NCBI GenBank assembly: GCA_902470805.1
Contig: CABRHX010000017.1
Location: forward strand, 1-45,249
DNA: 45,249 nucleotides
Direction: 5' to 3'
Source: an uncultured Collinsella sp.
GTDB taxonomy: Bacteria; Actinomycetota; Coriobacteriia; Coriobacteriales; Coriobacteriaceae
The stretch's first letter is position 1, and each line of letters opens with the position of its first letter. Shown one piece after another: positions 24,451-32,927 of this stretch. The notes under the pieces are model-generated. The model had not been told where the DNA came from and ran no database searches. It worked only from the letters and a program-made list of their open reading frames with translations. Made by a program: the position numbers and the translations under genes.

Positions 24451-25494
24451 TTAAGCATTGGTCTGGACGAAGCCGCCATCAAACGCATTGGCCTCGAGCA
24501 CGCGGGCACAGCCGTTAACGACGTTATCGAGCGCCGTGGGGCTGACGTTGACCGAAACGCCGGTCTCATCACGCAGGCGCACGTCGAGACCGCGCAGCAG
24601 CGCGCCGCCACCGGTCAGCAATATGCCATAGTACATAAGGTCAGAGGCAAGATCGGGCGGCGTGGCATCGAGTGCGTCCTTGACGGCCTTGGCCATCTCG
24701 TCGAGCGGCTTGTTGAGTGCGCGACGAATCTCCTCGCTCTCGATGCGCACGGTCTTGGGCAGACCGGTGATCACGTCGCGGCCGTTGACCTCGACGTCGA
24801 GCTCGTCCTTGAGTGGCACAGCGGAGCCGACCTTGATCTTGATGTCCTCTGCCGTACGCTCGCCGATGGCCAGGTTGTAGGCATCGCGAACGTGCGTGAG
24901 GATGGCCTGATCGAACTCGTCGCCGGCAATACGGATGGACTGCGAGACGACGATGCCGCCCATAGCGATAACGGCAACCTCGGTGGTACCGCCGCCGATG
25001 TCGATGACCATGGAGCCGGTGGGTTCCTCGACGGGCAGGTCGGCGCCGATGGCGGCAGCCATAGGCTCTTCGATCAAATAGGCCTGGCGAGCACCGGCCT
25101 GGATCGTGGCCTCAAAAACAGCACGCTTCTCGACCGACGTGACACCGGAAGGAACGCAGACGACAACACGCGGACGCGGGGTCCACGGATAGCGCTTCTC
25201 AGACGCCTTGTCGATAAAGTAGCGAAGCATGGCCTCGGTAACATCGAAGTCGGCGATGACGCCGTCCTTCAGGGGACGAACGGCCACGATGTTGCCGGGC
25301 GTACGGCCGAGCATGCGCTTTGCCTCGATACCGACCGCCAGGATGCGCTCGTCGTTCTTGTCGATGGCGACAACAGAGGGCTCGCGAATGACGATGCCCT
25401 TGCCGCGCACGGAGACAAGCGTATTTGCGGTGCCGAGGTCGATCGCAAGATCGCCCGCATAGCTACCGAAGAACATATCCATCAAAGAAAACAA
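24451..25494 (-). CDS. mreB: Rod-shape determining actin homologue MreB
   Basis: A 347-residue actin-fold ATPase forming membrane filaments that direct side-wall synthesis. Phosphate 1 (DLGTANTLV), phosphate 2 (VIDIGGGTTEVAVI) and the adenosine motif (GILLTGGGALLRGLD) are all intact. It opens with MFSLMDMFFGS, a likely membrane-binding amphipathic stretch. The TTG at 25494 is five bases after AGGAG and is the supported start. It heads mreBCD-mrdA-rodA. Confidence 0.97.
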   Translation of the reverse strand: MFSLMDMFFGSYAGDLAIDLGTANTLVSVRGKGIVIREPSVVAIDKNDERILAVGIEAKRMLGRTPGNIVAVRPLKDGVIADFDVTEAMLRYFIDKASEKRYPWTPRPRVVVCVPSGVTSVEKRAVFEATIQAGARQAYLIEEPMAAAIGADLPVEEPTGSMVIDIGGGTTEVAVIAMGGIVVSQSIRIAGDEFDQAILTHVRDAYNLAIGERTAEDIKIKVGSAVPLKDELDVEVNGRDVITGLPKTVRIESEEIRRALNKPLDEMAKAVKDALDATPPDLASDLMYYGILLTGGGALLRGLDVRLRDETGVSVNVSPTALDNVVNGCARVLEANAFDGGFVQTNA

Positions 25495-25554
25495 CGCAAC
25501 TCCTGATGTGTTGGATGATTGCTGGAAAACTACTAGCTCATGATACTAGCGCAA

Positions 25555-25587
25555 GCCCGGCACCTCACTTGCGGTGAAGCACCGGGC
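25555..25587 (-). terminator. Weak hairpin between the TPR gene and mreB
   Basis: GCCCGG (25555-25560) and CCGGGC (25582-25587) pair, with a partial inner stem (CCTCAC/GTGAAG). No T-run follows on the minus strand, so this may be a processing or partial termination site. Confidence 0.35.
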
Positions 25588-25609
25588 AAAGCTAAATCCC
25601 ATAAGGTCA

Positions 25610-26914
25610 CTACTGGTTGTCAGCAGCCGAGAAATCCATATCGAGCGAGGAAACGGCCCAGCCGATATGGTTGTCGGAGCGCACGAATTTGACGGTGTAC
25701 TCCTGCTCGCCGCCCTTGGACAGCGATGCCTTCACCTTAGCGGTCGTCTCGGTCATGGACTGATCCATGCCCTCGACGGACACGGTGGCACCCTGCGGAA
25801 TCGAGGAGATGATCATCGACTTAGCGTCCTCGGACAGGCTCGAGGCCAGGCAAGACTCGGCCTTTGCAGTGTCACCGTCGCCGGCAGCCTGGAACAGATC
25901 GGTAACGACAGACTCCTGAGACGGGAAGCCAAAGCCGCGCGTGTAGGCAAAGCCCAGACCGCCCGCGGCGATCAAAATGAGCAGAAGCAGCACGATGAAG
26001 ACTTTGAGACCCGTGTGGCGATGGCGACGACGGACCTTGGCCTGCTTACGATCCTGACGGTCCTGCTGGACCATCTCGGACTCGGACAGCGTAAAGAAGC
26101 CGGTGTCCGAGGGATCGGGCATAAACTGACCGGTCGCGCCCGTAGGATCGAGCGGATCGACGGCAGGAGCGTCCATCGCGGGCGCCGGAGCCGTGGCCAT
26201 AGCCGTCTGGGCAGACAGCGCGGCAAGCGAATCGTGCACGCGGGCAAGCTCATCGGCCTGCTCGGAGGTGAGCTGGTAGATGCCATCTGCAGTAGCGGCG
26301 TTAAAGGCATCGAGTGCGTCGGAGGGACGGCCGGCGGCAGAAAGCGCCTGACCCATGCCGGCGTTGAGCGCACGCGTGTCGTCGCGGGGGCCGGCAAAGT
26401 CGATAGCCGTGCGGTAGGTCTCCACGGCATCCGCCGGACGGCCGAGCTTAATGAAGCAACGACCGAGCTCGCCGAGCGCGGCGGCAGGAGCCGGATTGGC
26501 GCCGTCGATGGCAGCCTGACGGAAGGCGGTTCCCGCGTTGGCATAGTCGCCCGATTGGAACAGCGCATTGCCTAGACCCAGATAGGCCTTGAACGGCGTA
26601 GCATAGGAAGCATCCTGCGTAGCAGCAGAGAACGCCTGAGCGGCCGTCGTGTAGTCGCCCACGGCGGCGAGCGCCTTGCCGCGGTTGGTGAGCAGCGCGC
26701 CGCGCTTGCCGTAGGTGCCGTCGTTGAGGGCGGCGGCATAGGCCTCGGCGGCCTCGGCATACATGCCCAGGTGCATCAAGGCGTTGCCACGAAGGTGATC
26801 GGCCTCGCCCATAATCTCATCGGGAGTTTTTGCCGCCCCAAGCATCTGGGCTGCAGCGGAAAAATCACCCGCGCGGTAAGCGGCGCGGCCCTGTTGGATC
26901 AGCTGGCTATTCAA
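25610..26914 (-). CDS. TPR-repeat membrane protein
   Basis: A 434-residue protein. Residues 1-215 contain TPR-like helical repeats (GDFSAAAQMLG, GDYTTAAQAFSAA, GDYANAGTAFRQAA, GRPSDALDAFNAA). After a Pro/Ala-rich linker and a very basic segment comes one hydrophobic helix (about 300-320), then an exported domain of about 110 residues resembling DUF4878/lumazine-binding-like folds, so TPRs inside, small domain outside. The start is a TTG at 26914, five bases after AAAGGGGA. It sits between a cyclophilin and mreB. A role in envelope biogenesis is inferred from neighbours only. Confidence 0.75.
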   Translation of the reverse strand: MNSQLIQQGRAAYRAGDFSAAAQMLGAAKTPDEIMGEADHLRGNALMHLGMYAEAAEAYAAALNDGTYGKRGALLTNRGKALAAVGDYTTAAQAFSAATQDASYATPFKAYLGLGNALFQSGDYANAGTAFRQAAIDGANPAPAAALGELGRCFIKLGRPADAVETYRTAIDFAGPRDDTRALNAGMGQALSAAGRPSDALDAFNAATADGIYQLTSEQADELARVHDSLAALSAQTAMATAPAPAMDAPAVDPLDPTGATGQFMPDPSDTGFFTLSESEMVQQDRQDRKQAKVRRRHRHTGLKVFIVLLLLILIAAGGLGFAYTRGFGFPSQESVVTDLFQAAGDGDTAKAESCLASSLSEDAKSMIISSIPQGATVSVEGMDQSMTETTAKVKASLSKGGEQEYTVKFVRSDNHIGWAVSSLDMDFSAADNQ

Positions 26915-26925
26915 GGAAGTCCCCT

Positions 26926-27468
26926 TTACTCGTGAACGATCTCGACATGGACGATCTCGTCGCCGGCACGCAGCTGCGAAATCACATCGAGACCCTCGAC
27001 CGTGGTACCAAAGACGGTGTAACCGGAATCGAGGTTATGCTGGGCACCCAGGCAGAAGTAGAACTGCGAACCCGCGGAATCGGGGTCCATGGAGCGTGCC
27101 ATGGCAAGGGCGCCATCGACATGGCTGTTGCGCGGATTGGTGGCAAACTCGCCCTTGATGCAGTAGCCGGGGCCACCGGTACCGGGCATGCCGTCGGGGC
27201 CCTCAAGACCGGCAGCGACGTCGGCGCCGGACATGTCGCGGGTATTGGGGTCGCCGCCCTGGATAACAAAACCGGGCACATAGCGATGAAACTTAAGGCC
27301 ATCATAGAAGCCCATCGTGGAAAGCTCGCAGAAGTTCGCGACATGAATGGGAGCGCCCTCGCCGTCAAACTTGACCTTGATGGTACCCTTCGACGTCTCG
27401 ATTACGGCGCACTCGTCGCCGACAAGCTGATACTCGGGCGTGTAGAGCTCTTTCTTAAAACCAAACAT
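26926..27468 (-). CDS. Cyclophilin-type peptidyl-prolyl isomerase
   Basis: A 180-residue cytoplasmic cyclophilin catalysing cis-trans isomerisation at proline. Core motifs: FYDGLKFHRYVPGFVIQGGDP (catalytic Arg in FHR), a Met/Ala segment SMDPDSAGSQFYFC, and GYTVFGTTVEGLDVI. There is no signal peptide. Length is normal for bacterial single-domain enzymes. It has a good promoter 40-70 bases upstream and probably starts a transcript that runs into the TPR gene (11 bases apart). Confidence 0.94.
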   Translation of the reverse strand: MFGFKKELYTPEYQLVGDECAVIETSKGTIKVKFDGEGAPIHVANFCELSTMGFYDGLKFHRYVPGFVIQGGDPNTRDMSGADVAAGLEGPDGMPGTGGPGYCIKGEFATNPRNSHVDGALAMARSMDPDSAGSQFYFCLGAQHNLDSGYTVFGTTVEGLDVISQLRAGDEIVHVEIVHE

Positions 27469-27507
27469 GTGGTTCCTTCCTCGTACGTTTAAAGCATATT
27501 TGTACGA

Positions 27508-27537
27508 ATTGTAGCAATAAGCACGGGCTTACATCAA
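27508..27537 (-). promoter_or_regulatory. Promoter of the cyclophilin-TPR transcript
   Basis: On the minus strand TTGATG (27532-27537) and TACAAT (27508-27513) are 18 bp apart, matching sigma-70 consensus at 4/6 and 5/6 positions. The predicted RNA would have a leader of about 30 bases. Confidence 0.6.
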
Positions 27538-27575
27538 TTGCGCACGTAGGTTATGCCGACTATGGCGAACTAATT

Positions 27576-28718
27576 TTAGGAACGCTGCTGCGGCTTCCAG
27601 GAACCCACATTGGCATCGTACTGGTTCAGCGCGCTGTTGCCGCCCTGCGCGATGGGCGCCAGGATCTCGCTTTGGTGGGAACTCATCGACTCGCCATCGG
27701 GAATGGCCAGCGAGATATCCCAGCTCTGGCAGATCACGTCGACGCGCTCATACATCCACTCGGCAAGCTGCTTTAAGTGGGCGATGTCATCCGCATAGAC
27801 CGTATCGTCCTGTACTTTCAGGTTGTTGAGCTCATCTTGCGTCTTTTTGATCTGGTCGCGCAGGGCGTAGGCACTCTGCGACAGCTCCTGACGGGTGGAC
27901 AGCGGCGTTCGGAGATAGCCGTTGTTAAAGGAATCGATGACCTCGCCGATCTGGTCCTCGTCAGCGTAGGACACGATGGTCTGATACAAACCGTCGAGCC
28001 TGGTATAGAGCTGATCATCGGTGAGCACGGTTTCTTCCTGGACCACCTCGGCAGAATCGCCCTGCTTGGTATCGTCCTCAGTGGCCTCGCCCTTTTGGCG
28101 CGTGGGGAAGGTGGTTTGTGCAGCTTGGCCAAACTGGTCGTAGAAGCCAGGCATGACACCCATGGGATCGGTCGTCACGAACCAATAGGCACCGCCGCAC
28201 ACGACGGCAAGGACCGCGATGATAATGAGCGGCTTAGGAATATGACGCTTATGCTTGTGATAGGCGTCCTCGTCGGGGTGCACCTTGCGCTTGGGTTTTT
28301 GAGCATCGTCATGCAGGGATACCGGCGTGGGAATATCGACCTTGGGGATACCGAAATCCTTATCGAAAGCCGGCAGCACGCAGGTCTCATTGGGGTCGGC
28401 GGCGTCCGAAAGCACCGCAGCGGCAGAGGCCGGCGCATGCGGCACCTCGGTATCGATCTGCTCTTGCGTTAGGCGCGGAAAGCCCGCCGTGCGGCCCGCT
28501 GCCAGATCGGATGCAGCCGCGTCCTCGGAGAGGATACCCGGAGCCGGGCGTCCGCATTTGGGGCACGTACGATCATGCGGAGAAAGACGGGCACCGCAGC
28601 CCTCACAGAACACGAACTCGGTGTGCTCGGGACCATCGCCCGGACCCACATAGGCGTTGCAGTAGGGGCAGAACGAGGCGCCGTCCTCGATAGTCTTAAG
28701 GCAATGCGGGCAGATCAC
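27576..28718 (-). CDS. Zinc-ribbon membrane protein of unknown function
   Basis: About 380 residues from the GTG at 28718, placed just after AGAGGA; the frame extends to a TTG at 28748. Four CxxC pairs form two zinc ribbons at the N-terminus (CPHC/CPYC, then CEGCG/CPKCG). A flexible acidic linker, a Lys/His/Arg-rich segment and one hydrophobic helix (IIIAVLAVVCGGAYWFV) follow, then an outside region with coiled-coil potential. The layout (cytoplasmic ribbon, one helix, external helical domain) recurs in many Gram-positive genes of unknown function. Partner and role unknown. Confidence 0.7.
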   Translation of the reverse strand: MICPHCLKTIEDGASFCPYCNAYVGPGDGPEHTEFVFCEGCGARLSPHDRTCPKCGRPAPGILSEDAAASDLAAGRTAGFPRLTQEQIDTEVPHAPASAAAVLSDAADPNETCVLPAFDKDFGIPKVDIPTPVSLHDDAQKPKRKVHPDEDAYHKHKRHIPKPLIIIAVLAVVCGGAYWFVTTDPMGVMPGFYDQFGQAAQTTFPTRQKGEATEDDTKQGDSAEVVQEETVLTDDQLYTRLDGLYQTIVSYADEDQIGEVIDSFNNGYLRTPLSTRQELSQSAYALRDQIKKTQDELNNLKVQDDTVYADDIAHLKQLAEWMYERVDVICQSWDISLAIPDGESMSSHQSEILAPIAQGGNSALNQYDANVGSWKPQQRS

Positions 28719-28820
28719 GGCATCCTCTTTTCGAAGCAATTCAAACAATCGAGGTTAGAGCATAACATCGTCACGGCCCCACAGGAGCAAGGCACCAATT
28801 CAACATCGCCAGGGCGCTAG

Positions 28821-31559
28821 TTACTTCTTCTTTTTGCTTGGCATCGAGACTTTGATGCCTTGGGCGGACTTGGTTACGCGGGAGCGCTTGGCGCCCGTGG
28901 GCTTCTTTTTCTTGGGCTGGACCTGGGCCACGCCCTCGAGTGCGCGGGCCTCGGCCTCGCGAGCGGTGCGATCTTCGCGGCGCTGCGCCATGTCGGCGGC
29001 GACGCGCTTGGCAAAACGCTCCGCCGTCGAACCCGTCGAGCTCACCTTGCCGCCACCGCGACCCAGGTGGACGCGCACACCGCGTCCAAAACCAGTTGCG
29101 GCATGACGACGACGCGGCTTGAGCGAATCCATCATCGTGGCGAGCTTAAAGAACACCGAGCAGGTAAAGGCCACGATGACAGCCAAGATAACCATCTGGC
29201 CCATCGACAGGTTGGCAATAGACAGCAGCTCCGGGAATCCGATAACGCCCACCAAGATGCCAGCGACTACAAACACAAAGAGCACCACGCGCAAGGGCGT
29301 GAGAGGCTGCGAGATGCGCCAGATCAGGCTGACGCTCGCCGCGCACGACGTAAGCAGGCACATCGTAGACAGCGTGAGCTGGCTAAAGCCAAACACGCGC
29401 GCCACAAAGATATCGAGCGCCGCAGCCAAAATGACCGCAATCGACGCCGGCAGTGCACGCTTGAGCACGTTGGTCAAAAACGCACCCTTCACGCGAGCAT
29501 TGTTGGGCTCCAGGCCCAACACAAAGCCCGGCGCGCCGATGCAGAAGAAGTTGATGAGCGTCATCTGAATCGGCTCGAAAGGGTACGGCGGCAGCGCGAT
29601 GCACAGCGCCGCCAGGCCCATCGAGAACAGCGTCTTGGTCAAGAACAGCGAAGCCGAACGCTGCAGGTTGTTGATGGAGCGACGGCCTTCGGCCACCACG
29701 GCGGGCATCGAGGCAAAGTCGTTGTCGACGAGCACGATCTCGGCCACGTTGCGCGCGGCATCGGAGCCGGCCGCCATGGCGACGGAGCAGTCGGCCTCCT
29801 TGAGCGCCAACACGTCGTTGACGCCGTCGCCCGTCATGGCCACGGTGTGCTCGCGGCGCTTGAGCGCCTGCACGAGCTCGCGCTTCTGCTGCGGGGTCAC
29901 ACGACCAAAGACATGGTAGCGGTCCACTGCGGCATCGAGCTTGGCCGGCGTATCGAGCGTCGTGGCGTCCACATAAGCGTCCGCCCCCGGCACGCCCACC
30001 ACGCGCGCGATCGACGACACCGTACGCGGGTCATCGCCACTGATCACGTTGAGCGTCACGCCCTGCTCGTTAAAGTAGCCGATGGTCTCGGCCGCCGAGG
30101 TGCGAATCTCGTCGCGGATGGTCACAAAGCCCACGGGCTCGGCCTCGCCCACCATATCGCCATCGGGCGTAAAGCCGTCCACGCGCGCCACCACGAGCAC
30201 GCGGCAGGTATCGGCAAGCTCGGCGACACGGTTCTCGACCTGGGCAAACGCACGATCAGAGAGCACAAACTGCGCTGCACCCATCACATAGGAGCCCTGC
30301 GCAAACGAGGCGCCGCTCCACTTTTTGGAGGACGAGAACGGAATGACCGACAGCGGCTCAGACACCTCGACCGGGCGATCGGCGTAATAGTTGAGCAGCG
30401 CCTGGCAGGTCTCGTTGGCATCGGCCGAAGTCGCACGCGCCACGTTAGCCAGCGCAAAATCGAGCACCGTGGTATCGACGGGAACGGCGGCGTCACCCTC
30501 CCCCGCGCCCATGCCAAAGCCCTCGATCGGCAGCGGATACGTGCCCTCGACCTCCATGCGACCCGACGTGATGGTGCCCGTCTTGTCCAGGCACAGCACG
30601 TCGACGCGCGCGAGCGTCTCGATGCAGTAGAGCTGCTGCGCCAGCACCTTGCGACGGGCCAGGCGCACCGTGGCGATGGCAAGCACCGACGAGATCAGCA
30701 GCACCAGGCCTTGCGGGATCATGCCCAGCAGGGCGCCCACCGTGGACAGCAGCGCCGACGAGGGCACATGGCCAGCCAACAGCTCGGAGAAGCACCACGA
30801 AAGCGCGCTATCGCCTGGGGTTCCCGCGGCATCCCACAGCTCGCTCACGCTCGAGGCAAACAACGCCAAACCGAGCGGGATCATGATGATGCTCGCAAAG
30901 CGCACGATGGCGTTAAGCGCGTTCATGATCTCGGAATTGACCTTTTTGACGTACTTGGCCTCGTTATTAATTTTGGCCACGTAGTTGTCGGCGCCGACAT
31001 GGATCACGCGAGCGCGCAGCAGGCCCGAGTCGATAAAGCTGCCGCTCATGAGCTCGGAACCAGGCTGCTTCTTAATAAGGTCGCTCTCGCCCGTCAGCAG
31101 GCTCTCGTTCACGAGCGCCTCGCCCGAAACCACCACGGCGTCAGCGGGAATCTGGTCGCCGCGCCCCAGGCGGATGATGTCGTCGAGCACGATCTGGTCC
31201 AAGTCGAGCTCCACCTCGGCACCGTCGCGCACCGCGATGGCCTTCTTGGAGGTCAGAAGCGTGAGCTTATCGACCATCTTCTTGGAACGCATGGACTGAA
31301 TGACGCCAATAGCGGTATTGAGGAACACCACGAACAGGAACGTCAGATTCTTAAACGAACCGGTCAAAATGACCAGGAACGCCAAGATCACGTTGATCAA
31401 ATTGAACAGCGTGCAGAGGTTTTCGATGATGAGCTCTTTGACCGACTTGGTCTTGAGCTCCATGTTGCGGTTGATCTTACCGGCGGCGATGCGCTCCTCG
31501 ACCTCGGCGGTCGAGAGTCCGCGCTCGATATCCGTTGCTGCCATACCACGTCCCATCAC
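28821..31559 (-). CDS. P-type cation-transporting ATPase
   Basis: An ATP-driven membrane ion pump of up to 912 residues (ATG at 31544 or 31556 also possible). Actuator motif TGES (156-159), phosphorylation site DKTGT (Asp325), hinge MTGDGVNDVLALKEAD and about ten helices are present. The ion-binding motif of helix M4 is PQGL (282-285) where calcium pumps have PEGL, resembling the CtpE-type group of Gram-positive bacteria; calcium is a guess. The last ~105 residues are a soluble tail extremely rich in Lys, Arg and Ala, ending in SKKKK, which is odd for the family and could bind nucleic acid or lipid headgroups. Confidence 0.9.
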   Translation of the reverse strand: MMGRGMAATDIERGLSTAEVEERIAAGKINRNMELKTKSVKELIIENLCTLFNLINVILAFLVILTGSFKNLTFLFVVFLNTAIGVIQSMRSKKMVDKLTLLTSKKAIAVRDGAEVELDLDQIVLDDIIRLGRGDQIPADAVVVSGEALVNESLLTGESDLIKKQPGSELMSGSFIDSGLLRARVIHVGADNYVAKINNEAKYVKKVNSEIMNALNAIVRFASIIMIPLGLALFASSVSELWDAAGTPGDSALSWCFSELLAGHVPSSALLSTVGALLGMIPQGLVLLISSVLAIATVRLARRKVLAQQLYCIETLARVDVLCLDKTGTITSGRMEVEGTYPLPIEGFGMGAGEGDAAVPVDTTVLDFALANVARATSADANETCQALLNYYADRPVEVSEPLSVIPFSSSKKWSGASFAQGSYVMGAAQFVLSDRAFAQVENRVAELADTCRVLVVARVDGFTPDGDMVGEAEPVGFVTIRDEIRTSAAETIGYFNEQGVTLNVISGDDPRTVSSIARVVGVPGADAYVDATTLDTPAKLDAAVDRYHVFGRVTPQQKRELVQALKRREHTVAMTGDGVNDVLALKEADCSVAMAAGSDAARNVAEIVLVDNDFASMPAVVAEGRRSINNLQRSASLFLTKTLFSMGLAALCIALPPYPFEPIQMTLINFFCIGAPGFVLGLEPNNARVKGAFLTNVLKRALPASIAVILAAALDIFVARVFGFSQLTLSTMCLLTSCAASVSLIWRISQPLTPLRVVLFVFVVAGILVGVIGFPELLSIANLSMGQMVILAVIVAFTCSVFFKLATMMDSLKPRRRHAATGFGRGVRVHLGRGGGKVSSTGSTAERFAKRVAADMAQRREDRTAREAEARALEGVAQVQPKKKKPTGAKRSRVTKSAQGIKVSMPSKKKK

Positions 31560-31620
31560 GTCGCGTCGGTATAAGAAAAACCGCCCGGACCATGCGAGGT
31601 TCGGAAGGTCTTACGTTCGA

Positions 31621-31697
31621 TGGTGCCCCATGTTGGATTCGAACCAACGGCCTTCTGCTCCGGAGGCAGACGCTCTAATCCCCTGAGCTAATAGGGC
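31621..31697 (-). tRNA. tRNA-Arg (anticodon CCG)
   Basis: 77 bases with an encoded CCA. The acceptor arms GCCCTAT and ATGGGGC pair (one G-U). D arm AGCTCAGGGGATTAGAGC, anticodon stem TCTGC/GCAGA with loop CTCCGGA (anticodon CCG), and T arm TTGGTTCGAATCCAAC are all canonical. It reads CGG codons. Confidence 0.96.
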
Positions 31698-31708
31698 CAA
31701 CGTTTGGC

Positions 31709-31738
31709 ATTATACCCAAGTGCACCACGGGCTATCAA
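31709..31738 (-). promoter_or_regulatory. Promoter of tRNA-Arg(CCG)
   Basis: On the minus strand TTGATA (31733-31738) and a perfect TATAAT (31709-31714) are separated by 18 bp. The -10 box ends 11 bases before the mature tRNA 5' end. Confidence 0.75.
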
Positions 31739-31828
31739 AATAAAAGAAAAAGCTTTGCAATTACGTGGGAGACACGGCACAACGGCCCACTTTAGAAGGC
31801 AAAAGCGAGTCAGATAGTATAAACTCTC

Positions 31829-31891
31829 ATGCACCATATATACACGGCTCGCGATGCGGGCCGTTTTTGCAAGGGTTATCCATCGAGGTGA
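31829..31891 (+). CDS. Possible leader peptide of the aro operon
   Basis: A 20-codon frame (MHHIYTARDAGRFCKGYPSR) running through the attenuator-like hairpin and stopping 10 bases before the DAHP synthase start. It holds two Tyr and one Phe codon. A TATAAA box at 31818-31823 would start RNA almost at its ATG, making it leaderless; no ribosome site is visible. Its reality is uncertain; chance is the main alternative. Confidence 0.3.
   Translation: MHHIYTARDAGRFCKGYPSR
31844..31868 (+). terminator. Attenuator-like hairpin before the aro operon
   Basis: ACGGCTCGC (31844-31852) pairs with GCGGGCCGT (31856-31864), nine pairs with one G-T, around a three-base loop, followed directly by TTTTT. It stands 33 bases upstream of the DAHP synthase ATG, so RNA polymerase must read through it to express the operon. 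No upstream plus-strand gene needs terminating. Confidence 0.65.
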
Positions 31892-31901
31892 GAGGCACAC
31901 C

Positions 31902-32924
31902 ATGATTGCTATTTTAAAGCAAAGCGCCAGCGACGAGGCCGTCAGCCATATCGTCAGCTGGATTGAGAAAAAGGGCCTGAAGACCGACGTCTCGCGCGGC
32001 GAGAATGAGACGATCATCGGCCTGGTGGGCGATACGACCAAGATCGACCCGTTCCTGCTCGAGTCCATGGACGTCGTCGAGCGCGTGCAGCGCGTCTCCG
32101 AGCCGTTCAAGCGCGCCAACCGCAAGTTCCACCCCGAGGACTCCGTCATCGACTGCGGCCACGGCGTCAAGATCGGCGGCGACCAGTTCCAGGTCATCGC
32201 CGGCCCGTGCTCCGTCGAGGGCGAGAACCTCATCCGCATCGCCCGCCGCGTGAAGGCCGCCGGCGCCACGATGCTGCGCGGCGGTGCCTACAAGCCCCGC
32301 ACTTCCCCGTACGCCTACCAGGGCATGGGCCCCGCCGGTCTGGACCTGCTGTGCGAGGCGTCTGCCGAGCTCGACATGCCGATCGTCACCGAGATCATGG
32401 ACCCGCGCGACGTGCAGGTCTTCCTGGACAAGAAGATCGACGTCATGCAGATCGGCGCCCGCAACGCCCAGAACTTCCCCCTGCTCAAAGAGGTCGGCAA
32501 GACCAAGACCCCGATTCTGCTCAAGCGCGGCATGTCCGGCACGATCGATGAGCTGCTCATGGCTGCCGAGTACATCATGAGCGAGGGCAACGACAACGTT
32601 ATCCTGTGCGAGCGCGGCATCCGCACCTTCGAGACCCGCACCCGCAACACCTTCGACCTTAACGCCGTGCCGGTGCTGCACCACCTGTCGCACCTGCCCG
32701 TCGTAGCCGATCCCAGCCACGCCACCGGCTACACCCGCTACGTTGAGCCCATGGCGCTCGCGGCGACCGCCTGCGGCGCCAACGGTCTGGAGATCGAGGT
32801 CCACGACGAGCCGAGCCGCGCATGGTCCGACGGCGCTCAGGCCCTCACCCCCGACCAGTTCGACGACACCATGCGCCGCATCCGCGCCATCCGCGAGGTC
32901 GTCTGCCAAGAGACCATGGAGTAG
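31902..32924 (+). CDS. aroF: DAHP synthase (type I-beta)
   Basis: A 340-residue enzyme for the first shikimate step, joining PEP and erythrose-4-phosphate. Residues 1-70 match the ferredoxin-like regulatory domain of Thermotoga-type DAHP synthases, which makes them sensitive to Tyr/Phe. The barrel has the KPRTSPYAYQG, IGARNAQNF, LLKRGMSGTIDE and DPSHATG motifs. The ATG at 31902 follows GAGGTGAGAGG. It heads the aromatic operon, three bases before the next gene, and is preceded by a terminator-like hairpin. Confidence 0.96.
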   Translation: MIAILKQSASDEAVSHIVSWIEKKGLKTDVSRGENETIIGLVGDTTKIDPFLLESMDVVERVQRVSEPFKRANRKFHPEDSVIDCGHGVKIGGDQFQVIAGPCSVEGENLIRIARRVKAAGATMLRGGAYKPRTSPYAYQGMGPAGLDLLCEASAELDMPIVTEIMDPRDVQVFLDKKIDVMQIGARNAQNFPLLKEVGKTKTPILLKRGMSGTIDELLMAAEYIMSEGNDNVILCERGIRTFETRTRNTFDLNAVPVLHHLSHLPVVADPSHATGYTRYVEPMALAATACGANGLEIEVHDEPSRAWSDGAQALTPDQFDDTMRRIRAIREVVCQETME

Positions 32925-32927
32925 CCC

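Noticed and set aside
28860..31574. 904-codon plus-strand frame rich in His, Arg and Gln
   Set aside because: Antisense shadow of the P-type ATPase; composition is typical of reversed GC-rich codons.
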